From assembly GCF_021155775.2 (NCBI RefSeq), contig NC_060234.1:38871026-38935025 (forward strand): a stretch of DNA of 64,000 nt, given 5' to 3'. The notes under the pieces were generated by a model, which did not search any database, was not told where the DNA came from, and worked only from the letters and a program-made list of their open reading frames with translations. Below are positions 43,701 to 52,700 of this stretch, piece by piece. A program made the position numbers and the translations under genes. The number at the start of each line of letters is the position of its first letter. Position 1 is the stretch's first letter. Source of the stretch: Neodiprion pinetum. Its lineage: Eukaryota; Arthropoda; Insecta; Hymenoptera; Diprionidae.

Positions 43701-46304
43701 CGACGCGTCACCTGGGCCAAGCGTTCGTTCGAAAGTCGAATGGAGCCTGAAACTATCGAAGAAAATGCGGGACCAGCAGAGAGGCAGATTTCTTCCAGTC
43801 TTGGTACCTGCAGGATAGAGTTTACCTACAGATCGTATACCTGAGCCTGCGCTGCGTCGAGCAGTTTCAAAGAATCTGCCGCAGCGAAGTCGGAGGGAGG
43901 AAAAGTAACGATCGTTAAATTCCAACGATCAACTGATCTTTGATCAGTCAAAATCCAAATATATCTTTGAGCTTATCCTCGTGTATTCATTGATTGCTAT
44001 CAATGTTTGACCACCGGTTGATATGTATAATATTATTATAGGTGTATGAATTTTTAGCCAGATGTTAAAATAGCATTGCTGTAAATGCGTATAATGCAGT
44101 GACGAAATTTTGTAATGTGGCTGTGTTTAAAATGTACACCTTTATTTATTTATTTATTTTTTTTTTCATCTCTTCTTATCCAGATTATAATGGATTTTAA
44201 TACTTGAAAGACTTTGAAACGATATTTATATTTTTTTTCTAAAATACCGAAATGGCGTAACTTTTTTTCAGATGATCTATTACATATATTATCAAATCAT
44301 AAAGTATCGAATAAAGATGTTAATTCTTAATACAATTTACGGAAACTTTAACAAAGCCCTTGTAATTAGCTTTACGGGCATTCAGTGCGTCAATTGATCA
44401 AAACTTAAGACTGTGTGTTGAATTTTACGTGCAGTATGAAATGAACGACTCTTAACTTCATCTACCTGCATAAAATAATTCTCGTCCTTATTATTTTTTC
44501 AAATAAAGAAATAAAAAATCAATGTAAGTTTATTATAATTATCGGGCGCACGGTAATAACAGTGATATTGTAATTATAAACATTTTATCGAAATTTATAC
44601 TGCTGTGATTCTTGATGAAAATCTCGAAACCAAATTGAACAGATGTATACGTACCTGTATTGTAATATGTATGCATGAAATTCCCCTGTATATAATATAG
44701 CATAAATCATGATCGACATTTACGATTTTTTAAATTACGAAAGTAAACTTACGAACCTTAGTGCAGAAAATCTGCAAAATCCGTGGAGATGGGGATAAAA
44801 TAAAAACGGTTGTAACCGATATCGATGAGCTGGATCACCCGTCGTCTATTTTCGTGATTATTGAGAATCGCTCTAAAATCCCCGACTTGTACATATATAT
44901 TATGAATATTGCACTTACTTGATATAAACATTAAATGTAAACTAATGGTAAAGTCACGAGTACCTATTATACGGTACAACGATACCACACATAAATATAA
45001 TGCAATTTATAATTTTGTACAAATATTATGGGGAAGTATTACGCTAAGGTATTGAAAGAAAAAGCAAACTATATCGTCGTATATGAATCCTTCGGTGTTA
45101 CTCGGCTGCTTATAGATTGTAACAATTGTGACTACCGCTTATAGAATTACCTGAAGAGAATAGGGTATGATGTGTAACTATAGTCGAATCTTGATCATGA
45201 CCCACGTGTGGTGATCGGACGAAATGGATATTCAATTTTTAATTCTACCCCACGTACTGGATAGATCGTAACATTCGAAAGACCGTTAATTCTCCGTTGC
45301 TAATAAAATAATTTGTACTGTATGAAAACTTATTGGTATTTGTACTTACCGGGAGGAAAAAAAATTCAATGGAATATTTATTGTAAAACCGTTGCTTCGT
45401 GTTGGATAGTAAATTTTGTGCCATTACTACTTGGATAAATTAAATACCTCAGGTAAATCTGACAATTTGGAAAAACTAACAGAATGAATACCAAAATGTA
45501 CCAATAATATAAAAATAAACCAATTACTTATCGGTAACCAGACTGAAAATTTTTGTTCAACTTTCCCGTAGCAGCGATCGGTTTTCACCAATTTCAGAAT
45601 TCAATTTTGATCTCTGCGAGTTTTTATCAATATTGTACATCGTAATCTTGGCGGAACAATGACGTGACGCTGGAAAAAGTAATCGATAAGGCAAAAAATT
45701 TTCGCCCTGCAAATTTATATTGAAAAATTGCACTGTGATGTTAGGTGAGACAAAATAGTCTCTTCAATTTGATATTCAGACGGTTTTATGAGATCCTAGG
45801 ATCCCATTCTTTCCCCCCTTGTGATTTATCGCCCTGAGCCACATTACGCACAAGCTTTACTCTATATCACTAGGTTCATAATCACTATTACAAAGATACG
45901 ACTTTTTCGAAACAATATTTTTCGACTAACCAGATGAGGTCTTACGATATGGATTATACGCAATCCAATTCTATATTAACGATAAATCGATCCCAGAATA
46001 AGCTATTCAAAACATTTTATTCGCCACTGATGCGTGTTAATTAAATTCCTAAAATCTGTATGTTATAGGAAAGTTTCGTAAGGAGTTTCGAACGACTTTC
46101 TGTTGCCCAGGCGGAGTTGGATCTAGCCGACGGGGAGCTTATAAAATGGCGAGAGGTGGTAGCACTCCGTGTCATCGATCAAATACGAATAATACTCGAT
46201 CACAGCCAACAAACAACAACAATAACGTTCAACAAAGTACGGAGGTGATACCGTTGAGCGCTGTAACGAATCCTCAAAAAAACGAGAAACGAGACCAACT
46301 GTAA
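10316..46304 (+). CDS. Allatotropin receptor-like GPCR (orexin-receptor family), split gene
   Basis: Class A peptide GPCR, expected in the plasma membrane and coupling an allatotropin-type neuropeptide to G proteins. Coding exons: 10316-10786, 38125-38272, 38420-38638, 40613-40769, 42046-42158, then either 43558-43685 (411 aa) or 46069-46304 (447 aa). All junctions are GT..AG and in frame. Seen: GN (94-95), LAVAD in TM2 (D123), Trp143 in the first outer loop, Cys150 and Cys231 as the likely disulfide, DRW (174-176) in place of DRY, CYFP in TM6 (321-324), NPLIY in TM7 (361-365). Gln157 falls at position 3.32, as in orexin receptors, and the RSDIPGHN loop after TM5 resembles their RQIPG segment. 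Residues 4-24 are hydrophobic, perhaps a signal peptide; the acidic N-terminus has glycosylation sites N29, N48 and N52. The family is sure; allatotropin as ligand rests on family knowledge. Confidence 0.9.
15422..15443. repeat. 22-bp perfect palindrome
   Basis: Symmetric around CTAG: the left half TCGTATCGTCT is followed by its exact reverse complement. It stands alone, and nothing nearby suggests a larger element. Confidence 0.8.
16856..16888. repeat. G-rich run with G-quadruplex potential
   Basis: Runs of 3, 4, 7 and 12 or more G on the + strand, separated by single A or C bases. The sequence pattern is sufficient for an intrastrand quadruplex; a role is not shown. Confidence 0.7.
21064..21215. 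mobile_element. Small foldback/MITE-like element rich in CAGTGA and TCACTG
   Basis: The 23-bp left end (TTAGTGAAAATTCACTGATT..., from 21064) matches the reverse complement of the right end (21193-21215) at 19 of 23 positions. The 152-bp interior repeats CAGTGA/TCACTG and ATTTCCAGT words and holds a perfect 20-bp palindrome at 21146-21165 (CAGTGTATAC and its complement). No open frame. This fits a short foldback or MITE; no target duplication is clear. Confidence 0.45.
25455..25529. repeat. Nested, mutually exclusive hairpins
   Basis: CCTTGGCTTGGCT at 25455-25467 is exactly complementary to 25517-25529. Part of the same arm, CTTGGCTTCAGG (25461-25472), also pairs at 11 of 12 positions with 25479-25490 around a 6-nt loop. 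The two stems cannot form together. It may be a decayed foldback element. Confidence 0.5.
33437..33692. mobile_element. piggyBac-like MITE flanked by TTAA
   Basis: TTAA at 33433-33436 and at 33693-33696 bracket 256 bp. The left end starts CCGTTTGAC and the right end, reverse-complemented, starts CCCTTTAAC (7 of 9 match). Just inside the left end is a perfect 10-bp stem, CATTGTAGCA, with a 4-nt loop (33449-33472). TTAA target duplications and CCC-type ends are marks of piggyBac elements. There is no transposase, so it is non-autonomous. Short, imperfect ends keep confidence moderate. Confidence 0.5.
36524..36563. repeat. (AT)n microsatellite
   Basis: About 40 bp of AT/TA dinucleotides with two C interruptions, inside receptor intron 1. 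Confidence 0.85.
37335..37355. repeat. (AAT)n microsatellite
   Basis: Six to seven ATA/AAT triplets in receptor intron 1. Confidence 0.8.
38125..38272 (+). CDS. Receptor coding exon 2: TM3 end, DRW motif, TM4
   Basis: Acceptor tttcttgtttcag, donor g|gtgagt. It encodes residues 158-206 and the first base of Asp207. It carries the lower half of TM3 with DRWYAICFPL (D174-R175-W176), the second inner loop KFKSTTSRAK and most of TM4. DRW instead of DRY is a shared mark of orexin and allatotropin receptors. The following intron is only 147 bp. Confidence 0.92.
38420..38638 (+). CDS. Receptor coding exon 3: outer loop 2 and TM5
   Basis: Acceptor ttccatttcggtccag, donor aatt|gtgagt. Residues 207-280 (both end codons split, phase 1). 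It encodes the end of TM4, outer loop 2 with Cys231 (FTQCAPSW), TM5 (about 242-266) and AYWQIVRVLWRSDIPGHN, the conserved start of inner loop 3 in this family. Confidence 0.92.
40613..40769 (+). CDS. Receptor coding exon 4: inner loop 3 and TM6
   Basis: Acceptor ttcattttcag, donor ctcag|gtatat. Residues 281-331, with codon 280 completed at the 5' end and codon 332 begun. It encodes a polar inner loop 3 ending in the basic stretch RSRRKAAKM, then TM6 (about 310-331) with CYFP in place of the usual CWxP. The donor is weaker than the others (gtatat). The next intron is 1276 bp. Confidence 0.9.
42046..42158 (+). CDS. Receptor coding exon 5: outer loop 3 and TM7
   Basis: Acceptor tttttattgcag, donor agcg|gtaagt. 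Residues 333-369 plus split codons 332 and 370. It encodes outer loop 3 with a possible N-glycosylation site (NQT at 340) and TM7 with NSAVNPLIYNFMSG. The phase-1 donor fits both terminal exons downstream. Confidence 0.92.
43558..43685 (+). CDS. Receptor alternative terminal exon 6a (proximal tail)
   Basis: Acceptor ttcgtttccag at 43556-43557, phase 1. It encodes GKFRQEFRRTF, the expected helix 8 after TM7, then a 31-residue tail with one Cys (383, a palmitoylation candidate) and few Ser/Thr, ending RRDL before TGA at 43683-43685. It starts with the same K-F-R-x-E-F-R-x-T-F pattern as exon 6b. Use of 6a gives a 411-residue receptor. Confidence 0.85.
44310..44315 (+). terminator. Candidate polyadenylation signal after exon 6a
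   Basis: AATAAA about 625 nt after the exon 6a stop codon; another AATAAA lies at 44502-44507. Either would end the short-tail mRNA before exon 6b. Confidence 0.4.
46069..46304 (+). CDS. Receptor alternative terminal exon 6b (distal tail)
   Basis: Acceptor tatgttatag at 46067-46068, phase 1. It encodes GKFRKEFRTTF (helix 8), then two adjacent Cys (381-382), PGG, and a longer tail rich in Ser, Thr, Asn and Gln, ending KRDQL at TAA 46302-46304. Use of 6b gives a 447-residue receptor. The paired Cys and many Ser/Thr would offer more palmitoylation and phosphorylation sites than 6a. Confidence 0.85.
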
Positions 46305-46632
46305 TTTTCATCTATAAGGAAATCGAAGATCCCTCAAGAGCACCAACTGTGGAGTGTACAGTGAAGAATATGCAAAGCAGAAAATCAGGCTAGGGAACTA
46401 ATTTAAATTTAATGATTTGATTAAGGTGTGGTGTAGCGTATTTTTAGGGTTTGTCTGCAAAAGGATTGGTCAAGTAATCGGTGAAACGAACTGTGATAAC
46501 GCTGAATGATAAATTACTTTGAAATAGTATAAACAGCGGGACTGCATCAAATATTCCACCGGTTTGGAAAACAATACAATGCTCACCAAATGACGAGGCG
46601 TTGAAGACATAAATGACCTAAAATGCGCAGTT

Positions 46633-46638
46633 AATAAA
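46633..46638 (+). terminator. Candidate polyadenylation signal after exon 6b
   Basis: AATAAA about 330 nt after the exon 6b stop, followed by a T-rich stretch. It fits the end of the long-tail receptor mRNA. Confidence 0.45.
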
Positions 46639-47316
46639 ATAGTTTTATTTTCTTTCTACTGGTCATTCCAAGTTTTCTATTACTTCCACGCGTGATATTA
46701 CCACACCACAGTATCGCTGCTGTATTTCACTTCAATTAAACTAAATATCTGTATCGCTTTGTTCGTAAACGTAGCAGTTGCTCATAATTTATAGTTTGTA
46801 TATTTTATTTATTAACGGAATTTACGCTGATTAAACTATAGGAAAATCCGATTTCGTAACTATTTTATACGCATTACAGAACATTTAATTACGAGCTTAA
46901 GTCTAACTTGCAGAGAATTCAAATTGTAATTTAAAAAGCTGTAATATGTTGACATTTAACCGATGAAATCGATTTTTGAAATTCTAATAAAAATCTACGT
47001 CTAAAGCCGCCATCTTTCCTAGCATCTCAACGAATTTTCTAGCTCCGGATATTCAGTCCCTAATTTAACACAAAAGTAAATGAATTTTTGTAGCAATTAT
47101 ATACACTCATTGCCGGTGATGTTGGTCAATTTCCAATTTCAGAAAAAATTTCTTCAATTTACGGTAGTTGAGGCTTTGAGACTCTAGTGAATACCGGTTC
47201 ATCTGAATTTGTATTCGTATACACACCATATTATATGTATATCGATATTCACAAAATTTGTACATTTGTCAATTAAATTTATCGCCTAACCTACACATTC
47301 CTAAATACTTAATAAG

Positions 47317-47795
47317 ATGACGACAAATCTTTGCGATAAATATAGTATATTCATAAGTATATTGTCAATTGCGGAATTTAATCAGGTATCTATGCAGATG
47401 ATTGACGGAGATCGATCAGAAATGAAACTATCTGCGTTGACTGAAGAATATGAAGACGGATACCCTTGGGTAAATTTTTGTGAGCGATTTGTGATGTGAG
47501 TGACCGACTGCGACTTAGAAATGTCGATCAGCTCGATCATCCCCGTGAGAAGACGCGTAACCGCGTCCACCGCCAACCGAAAAGTGTTCGTATGGAAAAA
47601 AATTCAGAGTAACTGTAATGCATCACGGATGCGCTAATTTTGTACGAGTTGAAATGGATGCTCCGTATATGAGACAGTATTTAACGCAGTGTCCTGATTT
47701 AAAGACCTAAAAAGGTGATTGTCGACGATATTTTATTTTATTTTTTTGATAGGGAGAGAAGAACGAAGCTTCTTAAAACTTCGAGTGTATTTTAA
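47317..47795 (+). CDS. Candidate small two-exon gene, unrecognised
   Basis: ATG at 47317 opens a frame that reaches a good donor at gat|gtgagt (exon 47317-47495). A pyrimidine-rich acceptor (ttttttgatag) at 47751-47752 continues it in frame from 47753 to TAA at 47793-47795. The 74-residue product holds an acidic stretch (LTEEYEDGYPWVNF) and ends in LLKTSSVF. I do not recognise the family. The last exon aligns without gaps to the one at 57112-57154, with the same phase, length and SSVF-stop ending, which is why I list it. It may be a gene fragment or pseudogene. Confidence 0.22.
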
Positions 47796-47814
47796 CAAAC
47801 ATTTGAAAGGTAGT

Positions 47815-48900
47815 TCTGATTAAACTTGTTATGTTCACAACAAATTATTTCAATTCAGTTTTCGCGTAAGCACAAATTCAGGAGCTATCAATGCGCTAAT
47901 GAAATTTCTACAATTTCTTATAATTTTCTCTTAATCTTCCTGGTAAAATGTGTCGGTAAAAAAATTATATTAATCCTTACACAATATTTTTAATGTGTTC
48001 TAATAGCGAAAACATTTATTAGTCTTCGAGGTTTAACCCGAGGTGGTTGGCGGTTATGCGGTATGCGGGTTATCAAGGTGGACGAGGAGGAGGACAAGGG
48101 GGAGGAGGACGAGGAAGACGAGGAGAACGAGGATTTCTGAACGGTGAGTGAATCACTTCTACAATATTTAATGGCGTTTGTAATTACGTTTTATTTGAAA
48201 TTTTTTAAACTTGTCATGTTGACAGTAAATTATTTCACTTCATTTTTCGCGCAAGCCCAGATTCGATAGCTCTTAACGCGCTGATGAAAGTTCTATTACT
48301 TTTTACAATTTTCTCATAATCTTCTTGGTAAAATCTGTCAACAAAAAAATGATATTAACCCTTACATAACATTTTTGATGTGTTCTAATACTTAAAATAT
48401 TTATTTGTATTCAAGACATAACCCGAGGTGGTTAGCGGTGGTCGTTGGAGGTGGTCGGAGGTGGTTGCGGGTGATCGAGCGTGACGAGGAGAAAGACAAG
48501 GAGGAGAAGGACGAGGATTTGTGCATGGTGAGTATAACAATTTTATAATATTTGGTGGCAATGTTGATTATATTTTATCTAAAATTTTTTAAACTTGTCA
48601 TGCTTACAATAAATTATTTCAAATCATTTTTCGGGCAAGCATAAATTCTGTAGCTGTAAATGCGCTAATAAAATTTATTATTTTATTAATTTATTAATTA
48701 ATCATATAAATCCTCACACAATATTTTTGACGTGTTCTTGGACTGAGAATATTTATTACTATTCAAGGTATAACCCGAGGTGGTTATCGGTGGTTGTTGG
48801 AGGTGGTTGGCGGTGGTTGAAGGTGTTCGGAGGTGTTCGGAGGTGGACGAGGAGGAGAACAAGGTGGACGAGGAGGACGAGGATTTGAGCTCGGTGTATA
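47815..48900 (+). repeat. Three tandem ~385-bp units with Gly/Arg-rich candidate exons
   Basis: The phrase taaacttgt(c/t)atg recurs at 47821, 48206 and 48590, and most of each unit aligns with the others. Each unit ends with AACCCGAGGTGGTTa/g and a GGA/CGA-rich stretch (48060-48140, 48430-48527, 48770-48893). In one frame unit 1 reads SSRFNPRWLAV and then an RGG-like run (GGRGGGQGGGGRG). An acceptor-like tag lies before it and gtgagt follows in units 1 and 2. Units 2 and 3 keep NPRWL but shift frame in the Gly/Arg part. I cannot name a family. Confidence 0.6.
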
Positions 48901-48920
48901 TCATTCTAAAGTATTGAATA

Positions 48921-49132
48921 GAGTAGGAGTAGGAGTAGGAGTAGGAGTAGGATCAGGAGTAGGAGTAGGAGCCCTACCCTAAACTACCCCCCCCTCTACC
49001 CTACCCTACCCACTACTCTACCCTACCCTACCCTACCCTACCCTTCCCGCCCCTGCCATCCTCCTATACTCCTACTTCTACTCCTACTCCTACTCCTGAT
49101 CCCACTCCTATTCCTACTCCTAATTCTGAATA
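48921..49132. repeat. Hexamer inverted repeat around a (CCCTA)n core
   Basis: The left arm 48921-48970 is GAGTAG repeated, with one variant GATCAG at 48951-48956. The right arm, about 49060-49132, is CTACTC repeated, with the matching variant CTGATC at 49096-49101. Between them is a C-rich core with several CCCTA pentamers (48971-49059). The shared variant unit shows that the arms are an inverted copy of each other, not two independent expansions. Confidence 0.75.
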
Positions 49133-49721
49133 TTAATGTTATGGAATATATAGATTGCGTGTCGAATTGTATCCCATATCGAAAGGAACAATTCTTTTAT
49201 TGTCATATTATAGCCGATTATAGTAGATAATCTAATATGTTTCCTAGAAGATTATAAAATTTATAGTTTGCATCAAGTATTAATCATAAACGAATCATTT
49301 ATATCAATGACGTACATGGACTGCATGTACATATATACTTTTTGGTCTCTGCATCATTATTACATCTGACCTATTTTTATTCATGATCTATGTATACATT
49401 CTTCTCTCGGGTACCTATACTTTAATTAAATTACTGTTTTGCTACGAATTTTGGAAGATATTTATTTTCATTATTAATTTCTTGTATCACCGACAAGTCG
49501 GTAAGTACACTCAGGCCAAGTACTGGCTTGGGCTTATCATTGCGAAGACTGTGTTACTCAGAAGGTGAATGCAGCCAGCATCATGTCGAAATCGGAAACT
49601 CTCTGATGTTCTGCGATAAGTTCTCAACTCTACCGTTGGAATATCTCACGGAGCAATTTTCGGTTGTCACATCTAAGCCCATGGGGGCAACTGTCTTTAT
49701 ATTCTTGGTCCAATTGTGAAA
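49133..49721. other. Unassigned spacer left of the satellite
   Basis: AT-rich up to about 49500, then more balanced sequence running into the array at 49722. Short frames only, no recognised gene or RNA. Confidence 0.5.
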
Positions 49722-52700
49722 CTAACCCCTTTGCATTTTTGGCGGAAATTTTTGCGATTTTGAAAAGCGCCGGAATGAATTCTTTCACGCACTATTCCGA
49801 CGTAATTCTGCGAGAGAAGTCGATTGGGCGCAGTCCCGATACGCTGCGATCAACGCATCAAAAGTTACAGCCAAAAAACGAGAACCTGTGTTTTCGACGT
49901 TTTTCAGCAGGTGCTTTTTCGCTCGCCATTTCTCTCCTGTTGGTCCTACGCTCTTTTCGCTGCGTTTTCTGAGTTCCTGAGGGTCCAATTAGTCAGAAAA
50001 GGATCATTTAAGTCAAATCTGAGACCATAAATTTTCGGCCCTTAAATCGAAGAAAAAGTAAGGCTAACCCCTTTGCATTTTTGGCGAAAATTTTCGCGAT
50101 TTTGAAAAGTGCTGGAATAAATTCTTTCACGCACTATTCCGACGTAATTTTGCGAGAGAAGTCGATTGGGCGCAGTCCCAATACGCTGCGATCAACGCAT
50201 CAAAAGTTACAGCCAAAAAACGAGAACCTGTGTTTTCGACGTTTTTCAGCAGGTGCTTTTTCGCTCGCCATTTCTCTCCTGTTGGTCCTACGCTCTTTTC
50301 GCTGCGTTTTCTGAGTTCCTGAGGGTCCAATTAGTCGGGAAAGGGTCATTTAAATCGAATCTGAGACCATAAATTTTTGTCCCTAAAAATGAAGAAAAAG
50401 TAAGGCTAACCCCTTTGCATTTTTGGCGAAAATTCTCGCGATTTTGAAACGCGCTGGAACAAATTCTTTCACGCACTATTCCGACGTAATTCTGCGAGAG
50501 AAGTCGATTGGGCGCAGTCCCGATACGCTGCGATCAACGCATCAAAAGTTACAGCCAAAAAACGAGAACCTGTGTTTTCGACGTTTTTCAGCAGGTGCTT
50601 TTTCGCTCGCCATTTCTCTCCTGTTGGTCCTACGCTCTTTTCGCTGCGTTTTCTGAGTTCCTGAGGGTCCAATTAGTCAGAAAAGGATCATTTAAGTCAA
50701 ATCTGAGACCATAAATTTTCGGCCCTTAAATCGAAGAAAAAGTAAGGCTAACCCCTTTGCATTTTTGGCGAAAATTTTCGCGATTTTGAAAAGTGCTGGA
50801 ATAAATTCTTTCACGCACTATTCCGACGTAATTTTGCGAGAGAAGTCGATTGGGCGCAGTCCCAATACGCTGCGATCAACGCATCAAAAGTTACAGCCAA
50901 AAAACGAGAACCTGTGTTTTCGACGTTTTTCAGCAGGTGCTTTTTCGCTCGCCATTTCTCTCCTGTTGGTCCTACGCTCTTTTCGCTGCGTTTTCTGAGT
51001 TCCTGAGGGTCCAATTAGTCGGGAAAGGGTCATTTAAATCGAATCTGAGACCATAAATTTTTGTCCCTAAAAATGAAGAAAAAGTAAGGCTAACCCCTTT
51101 GCATTTTTGGCGAAAATTCTCGCGATTTTGAAACGCGCTGGAACAAATTCTTTCACGCACTATTCCGACGTAATTCTGCGAGAGAAGTCGATTGGGCGCA
51201 GTCCCGATACGCTGCGATCAACGCATCAAAAGTTACAGCCAAAAAACGAGAACCTGTGTTTTCGACGTTTTTCAGCAGGTGCTTTTTCGCTCGCCATTTC
51301 TCTCCTGTTGGTCCTACGCTCTTTTCGCTGCGTTTTCTGAGTTCCTGAGGGTCCAATTAGTCAGGAAAGGGTCATTTAAATCGAATCTGAGACCATAAAT
51401 TTTCGGCCCTAAAAATGAAGAAAAAGTAAGGCTAACCCCTTTGCATTTTTGGCGAAAATTTTCGCGATTTTGAAAAGTGCTGGAATAAATTCTTTCACGC
51501 AATATTCCGACGTAATTTTGCGAGAGAAGTCGATTAAGCGCAGTCCCGATACGCTGCGATCAACGCATCAAAAGTTACAGCCAAAAAACGAGAACCTGTG
51601 TTTTCGACGTTTTTCAGCAGGTGCTTTTTCGCTCGCCATTTCTCTCCTGTTGGTCCTACGCTCTTTTCGCTGCGTTTTCTGAGTTCCTGAGGGTCCAATT
51701 AGCCAGAAAAGGATCATTTAAGTCAAATCTGAGACCATAAATTTTCGGCCCTTAAATCGAAGAAAAAGTAAGGCTAACCCCTTTGCATTTTTGGCGAAAA
51801 TTTTCGCGATTTTGAAAAGTGCTGGAATAAATTCTTTCACGCACTATTCCGACGTAATTTTGCGAGAGAAGTCGATTGGGCGCAGTCCCAATACGCTGCG
51901 ATCAACACATCAAAAGTTACAGCCAAAAAACGAGAACCTGTGTTTTCGACGTTTTTCAGCAGGTGCTTTTTCGCTCGCCATTTCTCTCCTGTTGGTCCTA
52001 CGCTCTTTTCGCTGCGTTTTCTGAGTTCCTGAGGGTCCAATTAGTCAGGAAAGGGTCATTTAAATCGAATCTGAGACCATAAATTTTCGGCCCTGAAAAT
52101 GAAGAAAAAGTAAGGCTAACCCCTTTGCATTTTTGGCGAAAATTTTCGCGATTTTGAAAAGTGCTGGAATAAATTCTTTCACGCAATATTCCGACGTAAT
52201 TTTGCGAGAGAAGTCGATTAAGCGCAGTCCCGATACGCTGCGATCAACGCATCAAAAGTTACAGCCAAAAAACGAGAACCTGAGTTTTCGACGTTTTTCA
52301 GCAGGTGCTTTTTCGCTCGCCATTTCTCTCCTGTTGGTCCTACGCTCTTTTCGCTGCGTTTTCTGAGTTCCTGAGGGTCCAATTAGTCAGAAAAGGATCA
52401 TTTAAGTCAAATCTGAGACCATAAATTTTCGGCCCTTAAATCGAAGAAAAAGTAAGGCTAACCCCTTTGCATTTTTGGCGAAAATTTTCGCGATTTTGAA
52501 AAGTGCTGGAATAAATTCTTTCACGCAATATTCCGACGTAATTTTGCGAGAGAAGTCGATTAAGCGCAGTCCCGATACGCTGCGATCAACGCATCAAAAG
52601 TTACAGCCAAAAAACGAGAACCTGAGTTTTCGACGTTTTTCAGCAGGTGCTTTTTCGCTCGCCATTTCTCTCCTGTTGGTCCTACGCTCTTTTCGCTGCG

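Noticed and set aside
49010..49045. CCCTA repeats as an insect telomere tract
   Set aside because: The common insect telomere repeat is TTAGG; here the unit is CCCTA, short, irregular and internal between inverted hexamer arms.
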